This document shows positions 37,278 through 41,760 of a DNA stretch of 41,760 nucleotides, piece after piece. This DNA comes from Myxococcales bacterium (GTDB lineage: Bacteria > Myxococcota_A > Polyangia > Haliangiales > Haliangiaceae). Location of the stretch: assembly GCA_028287135.1 (NCBI GenBank), contig JAQBQE010000014.1, forward strand, positions 1 through 41,760. Direction: 5' to 3'. The translations under genes and the position numbers were made by a program. Positions within the stretch are counted from its first letter, which is position 1; each line of letters begins with the position of its first letter. The notes under the pieces are model-generated. The model saw nothing but the letters and a program-made list of their open reading frames with translations. It was not told the origin of the DNA and did not search any database.

Positions 37278-39164
37278 ATGTACCCGGAGGCCGTCGACGT
37301 CACTGCATTGTGGACGGCGATCGAGACCGCCGCCGAACAGGCGGGGATCGCGGTCTACGTGGCCCGGATCGACACCCAGCCCGCCGGGATCCTCTATGCC
37401 AGCCCGCGGGCAGCCGAGATCCTCGGCCGGTCCCAGGCCGAGCTGATCGGGGTGGCGCCCTGGTCGATCATGGTCCCGGCGGATCAGCCCAAGATCCAGG
37501 CGATGATCGCTCGGCCTCCCGGCGCGCCTCCGTCGCTGATGCGGGCGACCGCCATCCGACCGGATGGTCGACGTGTCCCGATCGATGTGGCGGCGACCCG
37601 GATTCACACGGCCGGCGCCGTGCTGACGTTCGGGTACTTCCGCGATGTCACGGCCGAGCTCGACGCGCTGTCGGCGCTGCGAGAGTCCGAGGCGCGGTTC
37701 CGGTTTCTCGTCACCGCGTCGCCCGATGGGGTGGTGATCCTGCAGCGCGGGGTGGTCGTGTTCACGAACCCCCGCGCCGTGCAGCTGCTCGGGGCCGCGA
37801 CCGAGGCCGAGGTGATGGGGAAGTCGATCACCTCGTTCCTGCCTCCCACCGACATCGGGGCGGCGGAGAAACGGGTCGCGACGATGGCTCGCACCGGCGA
37901 GGAGATGCCGCCGCGCGAGTTCGGCGTGCTGGCGGTGCCGGGCCGGGTCGTCGAGGTCAAGTCGATCGTCTGCGAGTGGGAGGGGGCCCCTGCGCTCCTC
38001 GCCCTGGCGCGCGACGTCACCGAGCGCGCCGCGATGCAGCGCCGGCTCGTCGAGGCGGACCGGCTGGCGGCGCTCGGCACCCTCGCCGCCGGTGTCGCCC
38101 ACGAGATCAACAACCCGATGACCTACGCGCTGCTCGCGGTCCAGCGGATCGAGCGCACGCTCACGAGCCTCGGCGGACCTCCCGAGGCGCTGGCGTCGAT
38201 TCGCGAGCAGCTCTCCGACATCGAGCACGGCATCGGCCGCGTCGCATCGATCACCCGCAGCCTGCGGGCGTTCGCCCGGCCCGATGACTCGCCCCCGGGA
38301 CCGGTCGATCTGACCGAGATCGTGCGGCGATCGCTCAAGATGGTCGACAACGATCTCCGCCATCGCGCGAAGCTCGACCTCGATCTTCCGGAGGTCCCCC
38401 CCGTGACGGGGAACGCGTCCCGGCTCGAGCAGGTCGTCGTCAACCTCCTGCTCAACGCGATCCAGGCACTCCCCGAAGCCGAGGCGAACACGATCGGGGT
38501 CCGCCTCGAGGCGCCGAGCAAGGGCTCGATCGTCCTCTCGATCAGCGACAACGGCCACGGCATCCCGGCGGCCGTCCGCCACCGGATCTTCGAGCCCTTC
38601 TTCACCACGCGTCCGATCGGTAAGGGCATGGGGCTCGGCCTGTCGGTGTGCAAGACGATCGTCGAGGGGTTCGGCGGCGAGATCGCGGTCGCCTCCACGG
38701 AGGGGGTCGGGACCACCGTGTCGATCACCCTGCGGGTCCACACCGGCCCCGCCGTCGGCGAGCAACCCGCCTCGTCGTTCGCGCGAGCTCCCCGGCTCCG
38801 GGTCCTCCTGATCGATGACGAGCCGATCTTGCGGACGGTGTTCGCTCGCCTGCTCGAGGACCACCATGATGTGGTCACCGCGTCCTCGGGAGTCGACGGG
38901 CTCGAGCTCGCGATCACGGGGGCGTTCGACGCGATCGTCTGCGATGTGATGATGCCGGGGGTCGACGGTGCCGAGGTCTACCGCCGAGTCGCGCTCGCGC
39001 GGCCTGGTCAGGAGAAGCGGATCATCTTCATCACCGGCGGCACGTTCACCCGGGAGCTCGACGAGTTCCTGGCGACGACGCCGAACCGGCTGCTCCTCAA
39101 GCCGTTCAAGCTCGAGGCCGTGCTGTCCGCGGTCGAGTCCGTCGCCAGTATCCCCCTCGGGTAA
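37278..39164 (+). CDS. PAS-PAS hybrid sensor histidine kinase with C-terminal receiver
   Basis: A 628-residue soluble kinase with no membrane spans. Two PAS-like domains occupy about 12-125 (LYASPRAAEILGRSQAELIG) and 138-250 (ASPDGVVILQRGVVVFTNPR). HisKA has phospho-acceptor His275 in AAGVAHEINNPMTYAL, and the ATPase domain has N-box LLLNAIQAL (391-398), SDNGHGIP and GKGMGLGLS. The receiver domain (505-628) has LLIDDEPILR, phospho-acceptor Asp556 in CDVMMPGVDG and Lys608 (LLLKPF). This is a signalling protein sensing a cytoplasmic cue; no DNA-binding partner is adjacent. It is divergent from the atp operon across 184 bases, so shared control is possible but unproven. No strong ribosome site precedes the ATG. 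Confidence 0.95.
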   Translation: MYPEAVDVTALWTAIETAAEQAGIAVYVARIDTQPAGILYASPRAAEILGRSQAELIGVAPWSIMVPADQPKIQAMIARPPGAPPSLMRATAIRPDGRRVPIDVAATRIHTAGAVLTFGYFRDVTAELDALSALRESEARFRFLVTASPDGVVILQRGVVVFTNPRAVQLLGAATEAEVMGKSITSFLPPTDIGAAEKRVATMARTGEEMPPREFGVLAVPGRVVEVKSIVCEWEGAPALLALARDVTERAAMQRRLVEADRLAALGTLAAGVAHEINNPMTYALLAVQRIERTLTSLGGPPEALASIREQLSDIEHGIGRVASITRSLRAFARPDDSPPGPVDLTEIVRRSLKMVDNDLRHRAKLDLDLPEVPPVTGNASRLEQVVVNLLLNAIQALPEAEANTIGVRLEAPSKGSIVLSISDNGHGIPAAVRHRIFEPFFTTRPIGKGMGLGLSVCKTIVEGFGGEIAVASTEGVGTTVSITLRVHTGPAVGEQPASSFARAPRLRVLLIDDEPILRTVFARLLEDHHDVVTASSGVDGLELAITGAFDAIVCDVMMPGVDGAEVYRRVALARPGQEKRIIFITGGTFTRELDEFLATTPNRLLLKPFKLEAVLSAVESVASIPLG

Positions 39165-39243
39165 GGCCGGGGCTCCCGGGGCTGCGACTCCCTGCGCGGC
39201 CATTGCGTCCGTAGGAGAGAGAGCTTAGAAGGACGCCATTCCG

Positions 39244-40086
39244 ATGATCGAGCGTGACGAGACGAGGGTGGCGGGACGGCCGGGCGGTGAGAGTCGCTCG
39301 CGGCACGAGACCCACGGCAGCCCTGCACCGGTGGCGGTGCTCGCCGAGGGCAGCCAGGCGGTCACGAGGCTCGACGCCCTGGCCGAGGGTACGCGCCCCA
39401 TCGTCATGCGTCCGCCCGCGCGCTGGCCATGGGTCGCCGGTGCAGGCGCGCTCGTCGCGACCGGCGTCACCGCATTCATGCTCCTCGCGGCGCGCACCGA
39501 GCGTGCCGACCTCGAGACCACGTACCCGGTCATCGCCGACGCCGCGGAGCGCAGCGCGCTTGCCGCGGATTCGGAGCGCTGGACGCGCGGCATGCCGCGG
39601 CTGCTCGGAGCGCTCGGGCGGTTCTCTCCGCCCGCGCTCGAGACGATGACCGGCGCCGGAGCGTGCGAGCTCACGATCGATGACACCGCGGCCTCGCCGA
39701 CGAGCGACGATCCGGATGCGGCGGTGACGACCCGCGTGATCGTGCTTCCAGGTGAAGCGCTCGACGGGCTCGATGTCCTCGCGCGCGACGAGATCGACCA
39801 CATGATCGCCGCGGCCGAGCGCGGCCGGTTCCGGACCGACGAAGGCCGCCAGCGGATCGTGCGCTCGCTCGCGAGCTCGTTCGTGGTGGCCCGGATCACC
39901 AGCTCGACGCCGCTCCCCGGCCCGGCGACCGGCGTCGCCTACGCGTTCGACCCGGCGACCGGCGCCCTCCGCTGTGCGGGATCGTTCCGGGTCGGACCGG
40001 CGATCGGCGAGTCCGACGCTGCGACGCAGACGTTCGAGACCTCGATGATGCGCTCGATCGCAGCCTCGCTGCGCTCCGTCGACTGA
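39244..40086 (+). CDS. Single-pass membrane protein of unknown function
   Basis: A 280-residue protein with a 60-residue charged cytoplasmic N-terminus, one membrane span at about 61-83 (WPWVAGAGALVATGVTAFML), and an exported domain of about 195 residues with two Cys (TGAGACELTI, GALRCAGSF) that could pair. The exported part looks alpha/beta (TTRVIVLPGEALDGLDVLAR). I recognise no family. AAGGA roughly ten bases upstream gives a modest ribosome site. It lies 79 bases after the hybrid kinase on the same strand and could share its transcript. Confidence 0.75.
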   Translation: MIERDETRVAGRPGGESRSRHETHGSPAPVAVLAEGSQAVTRLDALAEGTRPIVMRPPARWPWVAGAGALVATGVTAFMLLAARTERADLETTYPVIADAAERSALAADSERWTRGMPRLLGALGRFSPPALETMTGAGACELTIDDTAASPTSDDPDAAVTTRVIVLPGEALDGLDVLARDEIDHMIAAAERGRFRTDEGRQRIVRSLASSFVVARITSSTPLPGPATGVAYAFDPATGALRCAGSFRVGPAIGESDAATQTFETSMMRSIAASLRSVD

Positions 40087-40173
40087 CTCACCCTCGGGTG
40101 TGACTGATCTCGCAGGGATGGCCTGCAAGTAGGGCGCAGAACCTGATAGTGGCGACCGCCCGCGGCCAACGGG

Positions 40174-40179
40174 TACTAT
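40174..40179 (+). promoter_or_regulatory. Candidate -10 element for leaderless transcript
   Basis: TACTAT ends seven bases before the ATG at 40187; transcription would start at the start codon itself. There is no Shine-Dalgarno, and the -35 region is weak. Confidence 0.45.
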
Positions 40180-40186
40180 TGGGCCC

Positions 40187-41704
40187 ATGCGGGTAGCCAT
40201 CCTTTTGATCACCGTCGTAGCTGCCGCCTGTGGCGGATCCAACAACCCTGGTCAGAGCGTCTGCGACAACGTGGTGCCCGCGCCTGCCGCGTGCATGACG
40301 ATGTGCGATCCCGCGCCGGGTGCGCCGAACACGTGCCCCGGCGGGTACCACTGCACCGGTGACGGCCAGTGCGACGCGCTGTGCACGCAGGGCGGCGAGG
40401 AGTGTGGCGACGGCTATCGCTGCACGCCGGAAGGCCGCTGCATCGGCGAGGACGAGTGCGATGGCCTCGAGTGCAACATCGTCAAGTGCGATGCGATGGG
40501 CATGGCGCCGACCACGATCACCGGCACCGTGTTCGCCCCGAACGGGACGCTGCCGCTCTACGGCGCCAACGTCTACGTGCCGAACCGCCCGCTGCCGCCG
40601 CAGACCGAGGGCGCGGTCTGCGATCGCTGCACCGACACCCTCCCCGGCTATCCGCTGTCGAAGGTCCAGACCGACGAGGCCGGCAAGTTCACCCTCTCGG
40701 ATGTGCCCGCCGGCGCGAACATCCCGCTCGTGATCTCGATCGGCAAGTGGCGCCGTCAGATCACGATCCCGAACGTCGCCCAGTGCGCCGACACCGCGCT
40801 GACCCCGACGGAGACCCGGCTGCCGAAGAACAAGTCCGAAGGCGATATGCCGCAGATCGCGATCACCACCGGCGCCGCCGACTCCCTCGAGTGTCTCGTG
40901 CGCAAGCTCGGCATCGACGACACCGAGATCAACAAGGATGGCTCCACCGGTCGAATCCACCTGTATGAGGGCAACGGCGTCGGCCAGTTCAAGTCGGGCT
41001 ACGCCGGCGGTAGCGGCCAGATCCCATCGGCAACCCCGTTCTGGCAAGACGTCCCCAAGCTTAAGAGCTACGACATCGTGATCCTCTCGTGCGAGGGCGG
41101 TCAGAATCCCGACACCAAGCCGCAGGCGGCGCTCGACGCGATGAAGTCCTACGCGGACTTCGGCGGCCGTGTGTTCATGTCGCACTGGCACAACATCTGG
41201 ATCGAAGGCAGCACGGAGGGTGGTGGTAACCAGGCCCCTGCGGTGTGGCCGCAGATCGCGACCTGGAACAACAGCGGCACCACGTTCACCACACCGTCGG
41301 ATCAGATCGACGAGGTCAACAACCCCAAGGGCGGCGCGTTCGCGACGTGGATGCTCAACGTGATGGGCTCACCGGCCGGGATGCGCGGCGTCGTGCCGAT
41401 CCAGAACAGCACCGGCAAGCAGACCGCGACCGGCGTCGACAACACCAAGGCAGAGCGCTGGGTCTACTGGCCGATGGGCGGCCAGGAGTACCCACAGATG
41501 TTCCAGTTCACGACGCCGAACGAAGCCCCTCCGGTAGCTCGCTGCGGCAAGGTCGTGTTCTCCGACATGCACGTGTCCGGTGGACCGATGCAGGGCGACT
41601 ACCCCGACAGCTGCGGCGGCGGGACGACGCTGTCGCCGCAGGAGAAGGCGCTCGCCTTCATGTTCTTCGACATCGCGTCCTGCGTCGCTGGCCCGATCTT
41701 CTAG
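40187..41704 (+). CDS. Cys-rich lipoprotein with regulatory-like and GATase-like domains
   Basis: A 505-residue lipoprotein (LITVVAAAC, lipid Cys15). Residues 25-101 hold about 13 cysteines in EGF/Kazal-like spacing (CMTMCDPAPGAPNTCPGGYH, CGDGYRCTPEGRCIG). Residues about 108-195 form a carboxypeptidase-regulatory-like beta domain (ITGTVFAPNGTLPLYGANVY, TDEAGKFTLSDVPAG). From about 225 on, the chain suggests a class I glutamine amidotransferase-like (ThuA-like) fold: LKSYDIVILSCEGGQ with Cys302 at the nucleophile-elbow position, then YADFGGRVFMSHWHNIW with His333 and His335. Enzymatic activity is not shown. This type recurs in myxobacterial genomes. It is a single gene ending at a strong hairpin terminator. 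Confidence 0.82.
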   Translation: MRVAILLITVVAAACGGSNNPGQSVCDNVVPAPAACMTMCDPAPGAPNTCPGGYHCTGDGQCDALCTQGGEECGDGYRCTPEGRCIGEDECDGLECNIVKCDAMGMAPTTITGTVFAPNGTLPLYGANVYVPNRPLPPQTEGAVCDRCTDTLPGYPLSKVQTDEAGKFTLSDVPAGANIPLVISIGKWRRQITIPNVAQCADTALTPTETRLPKNKSEGDMPQIAITTGAADSLECLVRKLGIDDTEINKDGSTGRIHLYEGNGVGQFKSGYAGGSGQIPSATPFWQDVPKLKSYDIVILSCEGGQNPDTKPQAALDAMKSYADFGGRVFMSHWHNIWIEGSTEGGGNQAPAVWPQIATWNNSGTTFTTPSDQIDEVNNPKGGAFATWMLNVMGSPAGMRGVVPIQNSTGKQTATGVDNTKAERWVYWPMGGQEYPQMFQFTTPNEAPPVARCGKVVFSDMHVSGGPMQGDYPDSCGGGTTLSPQEKALAFMFFDIASCVAGPIF

Positions 41705-41726
41705 CCAGAGTCGCTCGCAGTCCGGT

Positions 41727-41758
41727 GGGTCCGCACGCGTGCGGACCCTTCGTCGTTT
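41727..41758 (+). terminator. Rho-independent terminator
   Basis: A perfect 22-base palindrome (41727-41748) starting GGGTCCGCAC and ending GTGCGGACCC is followed by TTCGTCGTTT. It begins 22 bases after the stop of the lipoprotein gene. The T-run is interrupted but the stem is very strong. Confidence 0.75.
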
Positions 41759-41760
41759 CG

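Noticed and set aside
36624..39203. Upstream extension of the atpF frame, giving a frame of 1185 codons
   Set aside because: The extension is antisense to the hybrid kinase and overlaps the b' gene. The ATG at 36623 has a good ribosome site, a signal peptide and the usual overlap with the preceding stop.

Overview
The window is high-GC DNA that looks like chromosome from a member of the Myxococcota (Haliangium/Kofleriaceae-like). This is an inference from four things: very high GC at third codon positions, about a dozen predicted lipoproteins, large secreted multidomain proteins typical of myxobacteria, and an F1Fo ATP synthase cluster with separate b' and b genes but no a or c genes beside it. 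No rRNA, tRNA, CRISPR array, prophage or intact transposon was seen. Coding density is high; the only gap over 300 bases is 6149-6667, which may hold a decayed lipoprotein gene.

Region 1-7.9 kb (minus strand) is an envelope block. Two paralogous lipoproteins bracket it: one is cut by the window edge, and the other is a 1163-residue c-type cytochrome with three CxxCH motifs, a PPC-like domain and a propeller-like C-terminus. Between them lie a copper monooxygenase-like lipoprotein with all six expected copper ligands and a small lipoprotein. A 16-cysteine repeat lipoprotein follows. The two paralogs also share upstream boxes at matching distances from their starts.

Region 8-11.2 kb carries a small carboxymuconolactone decarboxylase-like gene with an SDR gene, converging on a long acyl-CoA dehydrogenase. 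The dehydrogenase promoter carries a perfect palindromic operator of the acyl-CoA-responsive TetR (FadR) type and is flanked by a REP-like repeat. Region 11.2-18.8 kb holds a thioredoxin-fold/CcmI-like lipoprotein, a small Cys-rich lipoprotein, a YbaL-type antiporter, DbpA helicase, a trypsin-like protease with a somatomedin-B-like module, a second SDR and an OmpA-like protein.

Region 18.8-30.2 kb holds a translationally coupled pair (BRCT-ended helical protein, then a 1396-residue TPR protein), a cupredoxin-like protein, two adjacent RlaP-like nucleotidyltransferases with overlapping ends, a GH25 lysozyme and a large lipoprotein. Region 30.2-37.1 kb is the ATP synthase operon atpF'-atpF-atpH-atpA-atpG-atpD-atpC, behind a near-consensus sigma-70 promoter. 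It is followed by an overlapping lipoprotein gene and a 58-residue CPXCG zinc-ribbon gene. The b subunit has an unusual signal peptide and exported extension.

Region 37.3-41.8 kb (plus strand) has a PAS-PAS hybrid histidine kinase divergent from the atp operon, a single-pass membrane protein, and a Cys-rich lipoprotein ending at a strong terminator hairpin.
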